From positions 1 to 64,000 of IMG/VR virus record IMGVR_UViG_3300042015_000154: DNA of 64,000 nt; one strand, 5' to 3'. This stretch comes from a virus. Below, in pieces: positions 18,001 through 27,457 of this stretch; the stretch's first letter is position 1, and every line of letters begins with the position of its first letter. The notes under the pieces are model-generated. The model saw nothing but the letters and a program-made list of their open reading frames with translations, ran no database searches and was not told the origin of the DNA. The translations under genes and the position numbers were made by a program.

Positions 18001-21000
18001 CATCGGCCATCGTCGCTTCGCCCGACATCATCGAGCGCAGCGGGGCGAGCGCGTTGGTCGCGGTGCGGGCCAGCAGGTTGGTGCCGGCGCGCGCGGCGGG
18101 CTCGCTATCATCGGCGAACTCGGCGTGGTCGTAGTTCGTGCCGGGAACGCGCGGCATCTCGCTCAGCACGAGCGTGCCGTTGACCCAGCGGTCGAGCGCT
18201 TCGGCCCACGCCGCGTCGGGCTTCGGGGTGCCGGTGACCGCCGCGTAGATCGCGCGCATGACGTCGGCGATCTTCTTGAAGAACTTCTCCACGGCGCCCA
18301 GATGCGGGCGGTTCGGGTCCAGCAGGTACAGCGCTGCGTTGCGCGCCGCCCACTCGTGGAAGCTCTCGGCGTACGCGCGGTTCGTCGCCCCACCCTGATA
18401 CACCGCGCGCTCGATGCCGGGCATGTGGTCCTTCAGGATGTCGTCGACCGAGCGCCCCTGCTGCAGCTTCAGCCACGCGCTGTACGCGCGGTCGATCGCA
18501 CGCTGGGTGCGCGGGTCGGCGCGGCCGAACAGCTCGGTGCTGACCATGTGGCCGTACTCGTGCGCCAGCACCTCGATCGCAGCGCCCTCGAACTTGAAGC
18601 GCGGCCAGTCGACGGCGAGCACGTAGTTCGTGGTCTTGTTCGCCGCGTCCGTCTGGCGGATGAACTTGCCGTTCGGGATGCGGCCGTTCTTGAACGCACC
18701 GGGGAAGTAGCGCATCGCGTCCTTCACCGACATCACCGTCACCGGCGCGGAGAACTTGTTGCCGCCCTTCTCGAACTGGCGCACCCAGTCGTTGACGAGC
18801 CCCTTCACCGCTGCAGGGATCTCGCCCAGCTCGGTGGCGTGCGGCTGCTTGTCCTGCGACTCGTGGTCGGCCATGTCCGGGATGCGCGAGCCGATGGTGT
18901 CGTTCTCGGCGCGGCGGATGGCGTGCGCCACCTCCGTGGCACCGCGCATGACCTGCTTGGCCACCGTCGAGTCTTGGATGCGCTGGTACGTCGACTGCAG
19001 CGTGGCTTCGAGCTGCGCGTCGGTCTGGCCGGCGATCACCTTCAGGATCTGCTTGCCCTGCAGCTCGTTCTCCAGCACGTTGTCGAGCGCCGGCGAGATG
19101 GCCGTGATCATCTGGCGTGCGGTGGACTGCGAGGGGAAGTAGCCGCTGGCCAGCTCGGCCTTTGCTTCGGCGCGCATCACCCGCAGGAAACCGCGCGCTT
19201 CGCTCACCACCAGCGGCAGGTACGCGATCGGCGACGTCTTCGGGCGCTCGCGCGGTCGACCACGCTCACCCTGCTTGGCGGTGTGCTCCAGTTCGAGCTG
19301 GCGCTTGGTGGCCTCGCGCTCGAACGCGGCGCCGTCGGGGGAGTCGGCGACGACGGTGCGCAGCTTGTCCTCCGCGGCCGACACGGCGGCATCGAGCATC
19401 GTGTCCATCTGGTCGAACGCGGTAGCGGCCGCTTCCACCTTGGCGCGGTCGACGGCGCTGAGCGTCTGCCCGTCCATCGCCTGACCCACGAGGTAGCGCG
19501 CGTCCTCGTCGATCGCCTGCACGCGCAGATCCACCTCTGCGCCCTTCCGCCCCGTGAGGGTGGTCAGGCGCGTCGGCAGCTTGATGCGCTTGTTGTCCTT
19601 GCCCCGGACTTCTTCCGGCTTGCGCGTGGTAGCGCGCTCTACCGTATCCGCCGCGGGAAGGGCTGGCGCTTGCGCCGGCTTCTCGGCTCGCGCCATCGCG
19701 CGTTCCGCGCGGGTGGAAGTGTCGTTGTCTTTGCGGCCCGGGCGTTCGTCTTCATCCTTCGCCTTTCGCTTGAGCGTCTTCTTCGCGGGGGTGGAGGGTT
19801 CCTTCGGCTTGGCCATCGACCGGCGGGCTTGTGCCTTCTCCGGCGTGGTCACCTCCACCTTAGCGCCCTTCGGGGCGAGGCGCTTGACGGCCTTCGTTGC
19901 CGCCGGGACGTCGCTGGCCAGCTGCTCGGCTGCCACCGCGCCGGTGGGCGTCTTGGCCTGCACCACCTTCGCACCCTTGCGCAGTGCCTTCGCCTTGGGC
20001 TCGCTGTAGCCCACCAGCTTCGCGATCGAGTCGTCGGTCATCCGCTTCATGCGGAACGCCTTCGCCTTGGCCGGGTCGGTGGTGATCAGGGTGCCGACGC
20101 CGGCACGGGTGACGCGCTGCGCGCCGGGCGGCAGCTGGCTGGGGATCTGGGCCTCGTTCCCGCTGGCCACGAACACGGCGTCGCGGGCGCTCTCCGGATC
20201 CGCCAGCGCGTCGAGCTGGGCGGCGATGTCCTCCGCCGGCTCAGGGGTGCTGGGGCTCACCTGCTGCTCGCTGGTGGCCACCACGGCCTCCGCGGCGGGC
20301 GTGGTGACGCCCGGGGCGGCGCCCGCCTTGCCACGGCGCAGGCGCTGCGTCTGCTGCCGGCTGGCCGCTTCCTCCGGGGACATCGGCACCGGGTTCTCGA
20401 TCGGCGGCGGGGCGACGCCCATCGGGCGATCGCCGGTCGGAGCCACCTCGCCCGGGGGAGCGATCGGCTCGGACACCTCCACGGCGGCCGGAGCGGCAGC
20501 GGGCTCCACAGGAGCGGCTACAGGCTCCACGGCGGCGCCCGGCGCTACGCCGGTCGGCTCGCCCTCCTTCGCGGCCTGCCAGCGCTGTTCTGCGTCGGCC
20601 AGCGCAGCTTCGAGCCGCTGGATCTCGGCGGCCATCGCCCGGTTCTGCATCGAGCGGCCGCGGTTGCCGCCGCGCTGGTCGAATACGGCGCGGGCGTCGT
20701 CGAGCTGGTCTTCGAGATCGAAGATCTCCTGCTCGATCGAACGGGACTCCGGCTGCGGCAACGCCTGCGGGTTTTGTTCGCTCTGTGCGAGGCGGTCCTG
20801 CTGGCGCATGGACTGGGCGGCGCGGCGCTCGTTGAGGTTCGGGGCCGGGGGCTCGCCCTGCGGCACGCTGGCCGGCGCTGGGGCCGTGCCGTCGCCGAAT
20901 GCGGGGCCCTGCAGGCTCGGCTGGCCGGCGAACACCGGGGCCTGTTCCTGCGGCTGTCCGAGGGGCTGGGGGGCGCCCTGACCGTAGCCGCGCTCGTACG

Positions 21001-22675
21001 CCGGGTTCATGCCCTGCTCGCGCGCCTGCTGTTCGAGCGCGATCAGCTGGCCCAGCAGCTGGCGGGTCTCCGGGCGGGCGGCCGCTTCGTCCGGCGACCA
21101 GTCCGGCTTACCGAGGCGCTGGGCGATCACGTCCTCGATCTGGGTGGCGACTTGGTTGTATTCCTCGCCCGCCTGCAGGAGCGTCGACTCGCGCTGCATG
21201 GCCTGTCCACGCACGCGCTCGCCGGTCTCGCCCAAACCCCGCAAAGACGGGGGGAGCAGGTCGCGGTCGGGCGTACGCTCGACTTGGAGCACTTCTGCCC
21301 GGTTTACCTCCGGGGATCCGTCGATCGACAGGGCGGCGGCGATGTCCGAGTTCTCGATCGGCGCGGCGTTCGAGCGGCTGGCGCCAAACGCGCCGAACAG
21401 GCCACCGCCCAGCGCGGCCTGAATGCCCTCGTCGATGTTCGCGTGGGCCATCGGGTCGGCGTTGCCGATGCCTGTGGTCCGCGCGCCGGCGGCCTGACCG
21501 AGCATGGTCTCCAGCATTTCCTCCGCGCCTGCGCCTACGCCACCGATCGCCGTGCGCCCCGAGGTGCGTGCGATCGAGCGCCCGATGCCGGTCTTGCGCG
21601 CGGCCGCGTCGACGGCGGAGCCCATGATCGCCTTGCGCACGCCCATCCGGGCCAGCAGGTTGCCGGCCAGCTTGCCACCGACCATTGCCTCCGCGGCACC
21701 CAGCAGCGATGCCGTGCTGCCCGCTGCGCGTGCGCCTTCGATAGCCACCTGACGGACCGCTTCGTCGTGGTCCATGTTCGGGTTTTCGCTGACGATCTTC
21801 CGGTACAGCGGGCTGACCTGTTCGAGCTGGCCGGGCGACATCTTCTGCATCGCGTCGGTCGCGGCGTCGTAGAAGTCCGTCGCCTGCTCGCCGAACGCGG
21901 CCAAGCCACCGGTGGCGGCGAGGCCTGCGCCGGTGATCGCACCGGGCAACGCGCCTGCACCGCCGGTGGGCGCACCGCCTGCCACTGCGCCGACGACCAC
22001 GCCCGGCACCGCACCGACCGCCGTGCCGCCCACGTTGCCCGCCGTCTCGCCGAGCGCGTTGATGAAGCTGTCGATGCCGGAGTACCAGCGGCCGCGCGAC
22101 GCCTTCAGCTGGCCGATGGACTGTGCGTTCTCATGCTCGCCCTGTGCACGCGACCACGCGTTCGACGGGTCGTCGTTGCCCACCATCGCGTCCATCGCGC
22201 TGGCGATCAGGCCGAGCGTCGTCTTGCCGCTGGAGATCGCCTCGCCCCAGAAGTCGCTTTCAGTCGGCACCGCTTCGGTGTCGCTGACCAGCTTCTGGTG
22301 GCTGTAGGGGCGGAAGCCCTTCTGCTGCAGCGAGGCCATCGTCTCCGACGACATGCGCGGCAAGGGCTGGCCATCGTCGCTCTTCAGCGTGGCCAGCTGC
22401 AGGATCACAGGTGCGGTGATCTTGACCACCTGCCCGTTCGGCAGGGCGATCTCGCCTGTTCGCGCGTTCATGGCGAATTCGGCGGGGCCGAACTCGTCGC
22501 TGCCTGTGGTGGCCGGCTGGCGGATCGTCGTGTCGATGCTCGCGGTGCTGCGATCGACACCTTCGCCGTATCGCTGCACGCCTTCGTCGAGGATCCGGTT
22601 CGCGTCGTCGAGGCCCACTGACCGACGGATCGGTCCACGCTTCAGGTCGAGGGTCGGATCGTTCCAGACGGCCAT
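15050..22675 (-). CDS. giant internal virion protein, 2541 aa, with zincin-like HExxH
   Basis: The largest gene of the genome. Residues about 210-270 are a Gly/Ala/Val-rich hydrophobic stretch that could cross or disturb a membrane. About 600-1100 is a Pro/Ala/Lys-rich low-complexity region. A zinc-metallopeptidase motif HEYGH lies at 1372-1376 (EVLAHEYGHMV). The C-terminal quarter has another hydrophobic segment near 2270-2300 and a terminal region (NTLGLTPLATSRAY ... RPFRISQDQ) resembling PLxRFG-type ends of giant phage virion proteins. Such proteins are ejected with the DNA in podoviruses. The motor, peptidase and membrane roles are inference. ATG 22675 follows GAGG. Confidence 0.88.
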   Translation of the reverse strand: MAVWNDPTLDLKRGPIRRSVGLDDANRILDEGVQRYGEGVDRSTASIDTTIRQPATTGSDEFGPAEFAMNARTGEIALPNGQVVKITAPVILQLATLKSDDGQPLPRMSSETMASLQQKGFRPYSHQKLVSDTEAVPTESDFWGEAISSGKTTLGLIASAMDAMVGNDDPSNAWSRAQGEHENAQSIGQLKASRGRWYSGIDSFINALGETAGNVGGTAVGAVPGVVVGAVAGGAPTGGAGALPGAITGAGLAATGGLAAFGEQATDFYDAATDAMQKMSPGQLEQVSPLYRKIVSENPNMDHDEAVRQVAIEGARAAGSTASLLGAAEAMVGGKLAGNLLARMGVRKAIMGSAVDAAARKTGIGRSIARTSGRTAIGGVGAGAEEMLETMLGQAAGARTTGIGNADPMAHANIDEGIQAALGGGLFGAFGASRSNAAPIENSDIAAALSIDGSPEVNRAEVLQVERTPDRDLLPPSLRGLGETGERVRGQAMQRESTLLQAGEEYNQVATQIEDVIAQRLGKPDWSPDEAAARPETRQLLGQLIALEQQAREQGMNPAYERGYGQGAPQPLGQPQEQAPVFAGQPSLQGPAFGDGTAPAPASVPQGEPPAPNLNERRAAQSMRQQDRLAQSEQNPQALPQPESRSIEQEIFDLEDQLDDARAVFDQRGGNRGRSMQNRAMAAEIQRLEAALADAEQRWQAAKEGEPTGVAPGAAVEPVAAPVEPAAAPAAVEVSEPIAPPGEVAPTGDRPMGVAPPPIENPVPMSPEEAASRQQTQRLRRGKAGAAPGVTTPAAEAVVATSEQQVSPSTPEPAEDIAAQLDALADPESARDAVFVASGNEAQIPSQLPPGAQRVTRAGVGTLITTDPAKAKAFRMKRMTDDSIAKLVGYSEPKAKALRKGAKVVQAKTPTGAVAAEQLASDVPAATKAVKRLAPKGAKVEVTTPEKAQARRSMAKPKEPSTPAKKTLKRKAKDEDERPGRKDNDTSTRAERAMARAEKPAQAPALPAADTVERATTRKPEEVRGKDNKRIKLPTRLTTLTGRKGAEVDLRVQAIDEDARYLVGQAMDGQTLSAVDRAKVEAAATAFDQMDTMLDAAVSAAEDKLRTVVADSPDGAAFEREATKRQLELEHTAKQGERGRPRERPKTSPIAYLPLVVSEARGFLRVMRAEAKAELASGYFPSQSTARQMITAISPALDNVLENELQGKQILKVIAGQTDAQLEATLQSTYQRIQDSTVAKQVMRGATEVAHAIRRAENDTIGSRIPDMADHESQDKQPHATELGEIPAAVKGLVNDWVRQFEKGGNKFSAPVTVMSVKDAMRYFPGAFKNGRIPNGKFIRQTDAANKTTNYVLAVDWPRFKFEGAAIEVLAHEYGHMVSTELFGRADPRTQRAIDRAYSAWLKLQQGRSVDDILKDHMPGIERAVYQGGATNRAYAESFHEWAARNAALYLLDPNRPHLGAVEKFFKKIADVMRAIYAAVTGTPKPDAAWAEALDRWVNGTLVLSEMPRVPGTNYDHAEFADDSEPAARAGTNLLARTATNALAPLRSMMSGEATMADVQEAMQPVVKSRSAEQLKRFGLSLMTLRQIERQYRDTPLGPALSGWVRNQQLKAKTAKATMEDGSKWMEQANQLDARVRTTLEKVMYQSTHFKVHPELPITDKANAHLLRGSQDVVTVQQKRYTGVADLYTAMVKADPKTAEIYAGLRNAFTSLHEKTLEKMIENVSTANFSDKAKDQIIKRIKHQQAEMREGPYFPLMRFGDWRVTVQLPAFYVGQGGKEGGEFFDTKTEARDEMRNQRALNPGASIRVERTPEGKYLVRVFQKGVYFFESAAAAHAARADIESEVREHYMANNVDFDEAGEAMPEGEDGEKSPIISNPTGNRDDYADTRRASPEFMQEVRTLVSDNKLDPEIAAVLERLAIESLPENNYRQSLLPRQNVFGASKQMLRAYAHRYQGAAHHYSAVEHGAQINKNWQAAWEKAKTYEPTARVLNSLASNQKAIAARMADNVGNRVMNTITEASSLYSLGFNPAYVLTNSLQPWTVALPTIAGLTTPGGQSIGMAKAAKYMKDAYAGALPFFTKRGFSDFINETKGLMGKKGNEQTLQETAEDIVERFGKTDSEKKMLKSLLERGTLDFSWLSSLEDAMASGTASQKWSNLQRMGMAFPQQVEAMNRVTTALAAYRLAKDERIVDPTDETLLQQFADDMVADTQLDYSRMNRPLAFNKLGLNVILQFKLYMQGMYALFARNAALAMRGKTPEERKQGRRTFAYLMATHAAAAGAAGLGPAAWLAKMALLAFAAMSPDDEDDWKSGEQLLKDLLQDTFGEYGGTVAEKGLPAVLGVDMSDRIGIPVLADSRFANIKEGDNAGQTMDKWVIYGLGAPYSNAKRVVAGTAAAANGDFSSAVNGLPAAARSVARSMKWAREGIVDKDGDTFVPPSELGWGNLAINTLGLTPLATSRAYSDRTELKQTSARIINERRRLMQAARTGEDVADEIREFNANAPRPFRISQDQIAKAKEAKRDREGGGLRKDEAAVKKLLGQ

Positions 22676-22695
22676 GTTTTTAACCTCAGGGGTGG

Positions 22696-22711
22696 AGCCC
22701 CCGAGGGGGCT
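22696..22711 (-). other. hairpin between internal virion genes
   Basis: AGCCCC and GGGGCT form a 6-bp stem with a 4-base loop immediately after the stop of the 738-residue gene. There is no T tract on the minus strand, so it is more likely an RNA processing or attenuation hairpin than a full terminator. Confidence 0.35.
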
Positions 22712-24928
22712 TTACTGTTGCGAGCGCATGAAGTCTGCCGCAGCGCCATAGCGCTTGTACAGGTCCGCCGCTTCGCGGTCGGTCTGGGCGGTGACTACCT
22801 TCCGGCGCAGGGCCTGCGCAGAACCACGGGTATCTTCCGTGGCGCCTTCCATCCGCTCCCGGGCCGTGTCCAGCTCGGCCGCCAGTCGATCGCGCACCGC
22901 CTGCTGGGTAGCCGTCAGGTTCGGGCTGCCCACGGCCGGCACGCGCGGATCCACGACACGGCGGGGGCCGCCGCCCTTGAAGTCGGCGTCGAACCGCTCC
23001 AGCGCCTGCTTGGCGGCGTCGTAGGTGGCGCGAGCGTCGTCCAGCTGGCCCTTCGCCGCCAGCACGCCCTCGCGCGAGATCCCGCGACGCGGCGCGGTGG
23101 CAACGGGCTTGCGGAGCGTGGCGGGGGCCGGACCCTCGTCGCTACCGCCGGCGACCACGTTGCCTCGCGAGGCGTCCATGATCGAGCCGCGCTGGGTGTT
23201 GCCCGTCTCGAACTCGGCCATCGCTTGCTGTAGGCGCGGGATGTCGGCCTTCGACAGCGAGTCGCCCGGACGCACGCCCAGACGCGAAGCCACGTAGTTC
23301 ACGTAGTTGCCCGTGCTGCCCGCCTGATTCGTCGGGTCTGCCTGTGGCGACCACGTGCCCACGATGTCCTGCACGGTGGTGAGCGGCTGGCCGGTCGTCT
23401 TGCCGTCCATGTACCGCTCCAGCTGCTGCGCCTGCGCGGCGTTGCCCGCCTCCGGGGTGCGGAAGCGAGCGAAGCGGCCATCGCTTCCGAGGTAGTCCGG
23501 GTTGTCCCGGAACTGGCCGCGGTCTTCGATGTTTCCCGGGTTGTTGTTGCGCTCGCCGCGGGAGCCACCGCCGCGCGAGATCCCCGGCGCTGGGCGGCCG
23601 CGCTCCTGCGACTCGAACGAGTTCAGCAGTTCGAGCTGCGTGCGGATCGCGTTGGCCTTCGCCTCGTAGTTGCCCTTCGCCATTTCGCGACCGAGCGCGA
23701 TTACCGTGCGCTGGATGTCGTTGCGGACGGCGCGGTCCATCGCGCTGGCCGGCACGGGCTTGTTGTCTCCCGTAGTGACCACAATGGTACCGCCCGCCTC
23801 GCCCTTGCCCGGATCCGCCGCCACGTTGGTCTTGACCACGAAGGTCTCGCCGCCGACGCGCACCATGTACGTGTTCGGCTCGGCGCCGATCTCCTGCAGC
23901 TGCCAGCCGCCCGAGCCGCCGGAGTCCCCGCTGCCGATCACCTTCGTGAGCAGTTCCTTCGGCAGATCCGTCGACTCCGACAGCTTCTGGATCGCGGCGA
24001 TGCGCGCCTCGCTGTACCGCGTGGCGGTCGCGCTGTCGGACTTCTTCGAGTCGGCGATGTTCTGCAGGCGCGTGTTGTACATCGACTGCACCGCTTCACC
24101 CGGCTTCTGCGTGAACGAAGCCAGCATCGAGTTCAGCTCTTCGACGTCGCCCGGATCCTGTGGGTTGAGCGAGCCGGTCGCTTTGCCGTTCGTGTAGATG
24201 GTCCACACGCCGTCCTCGCCCACCTGCACGTCGGTGTCGCCCAGCTCCGGCACGTTGTTCTTCAGGTTCGCGAACATACCGCGCACGCGATCGGGGCCCG
24301 CGACTTGCGGGTTGGTGAAGGCGCGCTGCAGCTGGTCGGCCACCGCAGCGGCCGCCTGCAGGCGGAACGTCGGCGCGGCAGCCTGCTGCGCGTTCGCACC
24401 CTGCACGTCGCCGTAGCGCGCGGCCACGCCGGCGAGACCCTGCGCGCCACGCCCCATGTCGTAGGTGCCGTCCGGGTTCATCGCGCCGCTGGTGGCGGCC
24501 ACCGTGTCGCGCGCGAGCGCTGCGTTCTGGGCGCCCTCGAAGTCGCCGCGCGCGGCCGCGTTGCGCGCAAGGATCCCCTGTCCGCCGCCCACGTCGCCCC
24601 TCACCAGCGCCGTCGCGGCTTCGCGCTGGCCCAGCCGGCCGATCTCGTCGCGCAGGTTCGCGCCGTACTGCTGATCGAGCGTCTGGCCTCCCCGGGTCAT
24701 GATGCCGCGGCGCGTGGCGCCCGAGCGCTCAGCGGCTTCGCGCAGCGCGGTCTCCATCTCCGGCAGGAACGAGTCGATCGGCACCTGCTCGGTGGCAGCG
24801 CGCTGCTCGAACTGCTCGCGGATCTTCGCCGCCCGGCGCTGGAAGCGCATCGTGGCGAAGTCCTCGCCGATGGCGCGACCACTCGCGTAGCTGCTGCCCA
24901 GCGTCTCGCCCCATGTCTGTGCCATCAC
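22712..24928 (-). CDS. internal virion protein with lytic transglycosylase-like domain
   Basis: 738 residues. The first 440 residues are helical and Ala/Gln-rich, typical of ejected internal virion proteins. Around residue 455 there is a RNNNPGNIEDRGQF block followed by GRFARFRTPEAG, the signature of phage virion muralytic domains that open peptidoglycan during DNA entry. The C-terminal 150 residues are coiled coil. Its end precedes the giant protein gene and its start overlaps the 490-residue gene by 4 bases, so the three internal proteins form one unit. Confidence 0.85.
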   Translation of the reverse strand: MMAQTWGETLGSSYASGRAIGEDFATMRFQRRAAKIREQFEQRAATEQVPIDSFLPEMETALREAAERSGATRRGIMTRGGQTLDQQYGANLRDEIGRLGQREAATALVRGDVGGGQGILARNAAARGDFEGAQNAALARDTVAATSGAMNPDGTYDMGRGAQGLAGVAARYGDVQGANAQQAAAPTFRLQAAAAVADQLQRAFTNPQVAGPDRVRGMFANLKNNVPELGDTDVQVGEDGVWTIYTNGKATGSLNPQDPGDVEELNSMLASFTQKPGEAVQSMYNTRLQNIADSKKSDSATATRYSEARIAAIQKLSESTDLPKELLTKVIGSGDSGGSGGWQLQEIGAEPNTYMVRVGGETFVVKTNVAADPGKGEAGGTIVVTTGDNKPVPASAMDRAVRNDIQRTVIALGREMAKGNYEAKANAIRTQLELLNSFESQERGRPAPGISRGGGSRGERNNNPGNIEDRGQFRDNPDYLGSDGRFARFRTPEAGNAAQAQQLERYMDGKTTGQPLTTVQDIVGTWSPQADPTNQAGSTGNYVNYVASRLGVRPGDSLSKADIPRLQQAMAEFETGNTQRGSIMDASRGNVVAGGSDEGPAPATLRKPVATAPRRGISREGVLAAKGQLDDARATYDAAKQALERFDADFKGGGPRRVVDPRVPAVGSPNLTATQQAVRDRLAAELDTARERMEGATEDTRGSAQALRRKVVTAQTDREAADLYKRYGAAADFMRSQQ

Positions 24929-26397
24929 GCATTCTCCCGGTGGTACTTGCTCACCATCTTGTCGAAGAACTCGATGCCCTTCGATGCCACGACATCCGCG
25001 GGGATGACGTACTCGCCTTCAGCGAGGTACGCGGGCAGCATGTCGCGCGACTGGCGGCGCGGCAGTGCACCGCGTGCACGCTGGGGCCCGCCCTCCGCTG
25101 CATACACCGGCGGGGTCTGGCGCTGCATCGGGGCCTGCGGCATGTAGTCCTGCTCGGCCCAGACGTTGCCCGGGTCGTGCGCAGCCGCGTTGTCCACGCC
25201 CGCCTGCAGGCGCGCACCCATCGTGATGTTCGGCCCACCTGTTGGTGCGCGCGAGATCGGTGCACGTGCCATCGCGGCCGACGCCTCGCGGCCTGTGCCG
25301 CCGACGTCGCCCAGCAGTGCGCTGGCCAGCGGGAAGTCGGCGCGCGAGACCGCCGGGCCACCCTCCGCGCGGCGCACGGGGCCGCCTTCCGCCATCATCA
25401 TGCCCGCAGCCATGCCGGCGACGGACATGATGTTGCTGAAGTTCTGTTGGCTTTGCTCCTGCCCGGCCTTCCAGCTCGACATCTGGTTCGAGAAGTTGCT
25501 GGACATCGTGTTGCCGGCGTTGCCGTAGGCGTTGCCCGCCGCGCCGAGGTTGTTGCTGCCCAGCCCCGCCCACGCCATCGGCGAGCCTGTGAGGTTGGAC
25601 AGGTTGCCCAGCGCCTGCGAGCGGAAGCCCAGCGCAGTGGAGCCAACGCCGGCGCCGCCCGAGATAGCACCGAGCTGTGCGGCCTGCCCCGCCTGCCCGG
25701 CACCGAGTGCTCCCTGACCAGCGGCGCCGGCGCCGGCAAAGCCCTGCGTGGCCTGCGACGGCAGGCCCATACCCATGTTCACCGCATCGGCGCGCAGGGC
25801 GCGGCCGCGGTCTTCCACGCTGGTCCGGGCCTGATTCGCGGCCGCAGCCTGCTGCGCAGCGGTGGCCACGTTCTGGGTGTCCAGCAGCGTTGCGCTGCGC
25901 AGCTGCGAGGGGTCGAGACCCATCGAGCGCAGGCGACTATCACTGTTCGCGCGCGCAGCTTCGGCGGCGCGCTGGATGTCGACTGTTGCGCGCGACGCTT
26001 CGGCCTCGCGGCGCTCGGGCGTGTCGTAGGCGTTGGCCTCCGCGATCATGCGGTCCTGCATCGGCAGGAACGTCTTCTCGTAGCGCTCGCGATCGCGCTT
26101 CGCGTAGTCCATCTGCAGGTTCATCGCATCGATCTGCGACTGGCCTACCTGCTGGGCGAACTTCCGCGCTTCCTCGTCCGAGGCGAAGGCCTTGTTCTGG
26201 AACTCGAACAGGCGGTCGGCCTGCTGGCGCGCAAGGGCCAGCTCTTCCTTCGCGTTCTCCGACAGGAAGTCGAACTGCTGCTGGGACAGGCCCAGCTGCT
26301 GGCGCGCGATCTCGTTGGTCTCCTTCGCGATCGCCATCTGCGCGTTGGAGATCGGGGTGAGATCAGGAGCCTTCGGGGGCGGGCTCTTCTTTCCCAT
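24925..26397 (-). CDS. internal virion protein, coiled-coil and Gly/Ala-rich
   Basis: 490 residues. Residues 15-190 are long Gln/Ala-rich helices. About 195-350 is Gly/Ala/Asn-rich low complexity. The last 40 residues contain AEGEYVIPADVVASKGIEFF, a motif shared with tape-measure-like and internal virion proteins of many phages. It is placed as the first of three ejected proteins. No enzyme motif is seen. Confidence 0.82.
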   Translation of the reverse strand: MGKKSPPPKAPDLTPISNAQMAIAKETNEIARQQLGLSQQQFDFLSENAKEELALARQQADRLFEFQNKAFASDEEARKFAQQVGQSQIDAMNLQMDYAKRDRERYEKTFLPMQDRMIAEANAYDTPERREAEASRATVDIQRAAEAARANSDSRLRSMGLDPSQLRSATLLDTQNVATAAQQAAAANQARTSVEDRGRALRADAVNMGMGLPSQATQGFAGAGAAGQGALGAGQAGQAAQLGAISGGAGVGSTALGFRSQALGNLSNLTGSPMAWAGLGSNNLGAAGNAYGNAGNTMSSNFSNQMSSWKAGQEQSQQNFSNIMSVAGMAAGMMMAEGGPVRRAEGGPAVSRADFPLASALLGDVGGTGREASAAMARAPISRAPTGGPNITMGARLQAGVDNAAAHDPGNVWAEQDYMPQAPMQRQTPPVYAAEGGPQRARGALPRRQSRDMLPAYLAEGEYVIPADVVASKGIEFFDKMVSKYHRENA

Positions 26398-26782
26398 GAT
26401 GGCGTTCCTCGAAGGCTTCTAAGGTGAGGTTGTAGTGGACGAAACCGTCACGATCCACACCGATGGGGACAGCCCCCAGCTTGCGCGTGACTATAACCGA
26501 AGGGAAGTTCAGGGGGTGGACCATGTGCTTGGTCACCCCCCGCTCCCGGAGCCACAGGTGGAGGATCTGGAAGGCCTCCACGGACGCCCGGATCCGCTCC
26601 CGGCGGGGCCACGCCGCGATGACGTAGCCGTTGATCAGGGCCATCACGCCCGACTGCCCGACCGGGTACACCTCCAGATCCACGGCGTTCTCATCGAGCC
26701 GGTCGATGGTGTCGCCGCGGCGCGCTGCCTCTTCCGACAGCAGCGCATGGAGCCGGTCGAGCAGCTGGCGCTCGTCGTTCAC
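26363..26782 (-). CDS. putative GNAT-fold structural-region protein
   Basis: 139 residues. The C-terminal half (AFQILHLWLRERGVTKHMV ... NFPSVIVTRKLGAVPIG ... FVHYNL) has the end pattern of acetyltransferase-fold proteins: N-x-x-S-x-x-x-x-x-KLG. Comparable genes occur among podovirus virion genes. No acetyl-CoA loop is clear, so enzyme activity is doubtful. It overlaps both neighbours. Confidence 0.55.
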   Translation of the reverse strand: MNDERQLLDRLHALLSEEAARRGDTIDRLDENAVDLEVYPVGQSGVMALINGYVIAAWPRRERIRASVEAFQILHLWLRERGVTKHMVHPLNFPSVIVTRKLGAVPIGVDRDGFVHYNLTLEAFEERHHGKEEPAPEGS

Positions 26783-26937
26783 TTCGGCTGACGCGGGCCG
26801 CTGTCGCCGTTGCCACCGCCACCGTAGGTCGGCGGCTTGGCGGCCTTCTTGGCGGCGCGGTGCTTGTAGTAGGTATAGGCGCCACCCACGACGAGGGCGA
26901 GGACGACGGCGGCAATCACGTAATCAAGGGGGGTCAT
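26779..26937 (-). CDS. 52-aa single-pass membrane protein
   Basis: MTPLDYVIAAVVLALVVGG starts a protein with one helix (residues 6-23) followed by a basic segment and a Gly-rich tail. The ATG at 26937 is chosen over far-upstream starts that would overlap the fibre gene completely and give Arg/Ser-rich nonsense. It overlaps the next gene by 4 bases. A minor membrane or holin-like role is possible. Confidence 0.65.
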   Translation of the reverse strand: MTPLDYVIAAVVLALVVGGAYTYYKHRAAKKAAKPPTYGGGGNGDSGPRQPK

Positions 26938-26947
26938 GGCAGGTTCC

Positions 26948-27457
26948 TCACAGGTTGTAGAAGAAGGTGACGCTGACGTTGACGTCAACGAACGCACTGG
27001 TGGTGCCATCGCTGATGGTGCAGCGATACACGCCAGATCTGGTCTGGTTCCGACCAACGCTGCCGTGGTGGAACAGGTTGCTGGCCGCGCTGGTCGACCA
27101 GCCGGTGAATGTGTCACCCGAGATGTGCTGCCAGAAGTAGGTGTAACCGCCGTTGCCGCCACCAGCGATCGCGTCCACCACGTTGGTGGAAATGCCCACC
27201 GTCGTCGGGCCAACCGGCGGCGGCGTGTAGTTGAAGGAACCGCTGGCGTTACCCGACTTGCCGGCCGTGACGTTGGTATACCGCGCCGAGCCTGCCAGCT
27301 GCGACAGGTGAATGGGCAGGCCTGTTGGTACGTTCGCGTTGATCGGCGTGTTCGGCACGATGCCGGCGCCGCGTCGGAACGCAGACAGCGGCGTGTTGCT
27401 CGCCACGAGGTATTCGGCGCACACCTGTGTCAGCGTCGGGTTGGCGGGGACGGTCAT
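26948..27457 (-). CDS. tail-associated beta-sandwich protein, 169 aa
   Basis: Residues 5-60 (PTLTQVCAEYLVASNTPLSAF ... IHLSQLAG) match a start seen in many phage tail or fibre-tip proteins. Residues 70-169 look like an Ig-like beta domain ending in GVYRCTISDGTTSAFVDVNVSV. Position after the fibre genes supports a distal tail role. Confidence 0.68.
   Translation of the reverse strand: MTVPANPTLTQVCAEYLVASNTPLSAFRRGAGIVPNTPINANVPTGLPIHLSQLAGSARYTNVTAGKSGNASGSFNYTPPPVGPTTVGISTNVVDAIAGGGNGGYTYFWQHISGDTFTGWSTSAASNLFHHGSVGRNQTRSGVYRCTISDGTTSAFVDVNVSVTFFYNL

Noticed and set aside
15851-22621. Plus-strand open frame of 2256 codons opposite the giant virion gene
   Set aside because: It is an antisense shadow of a GC-rich gene. 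Its product is rich in Arg, His and Leu without domains, and the minus frame has clear motifs and neighbours in order.
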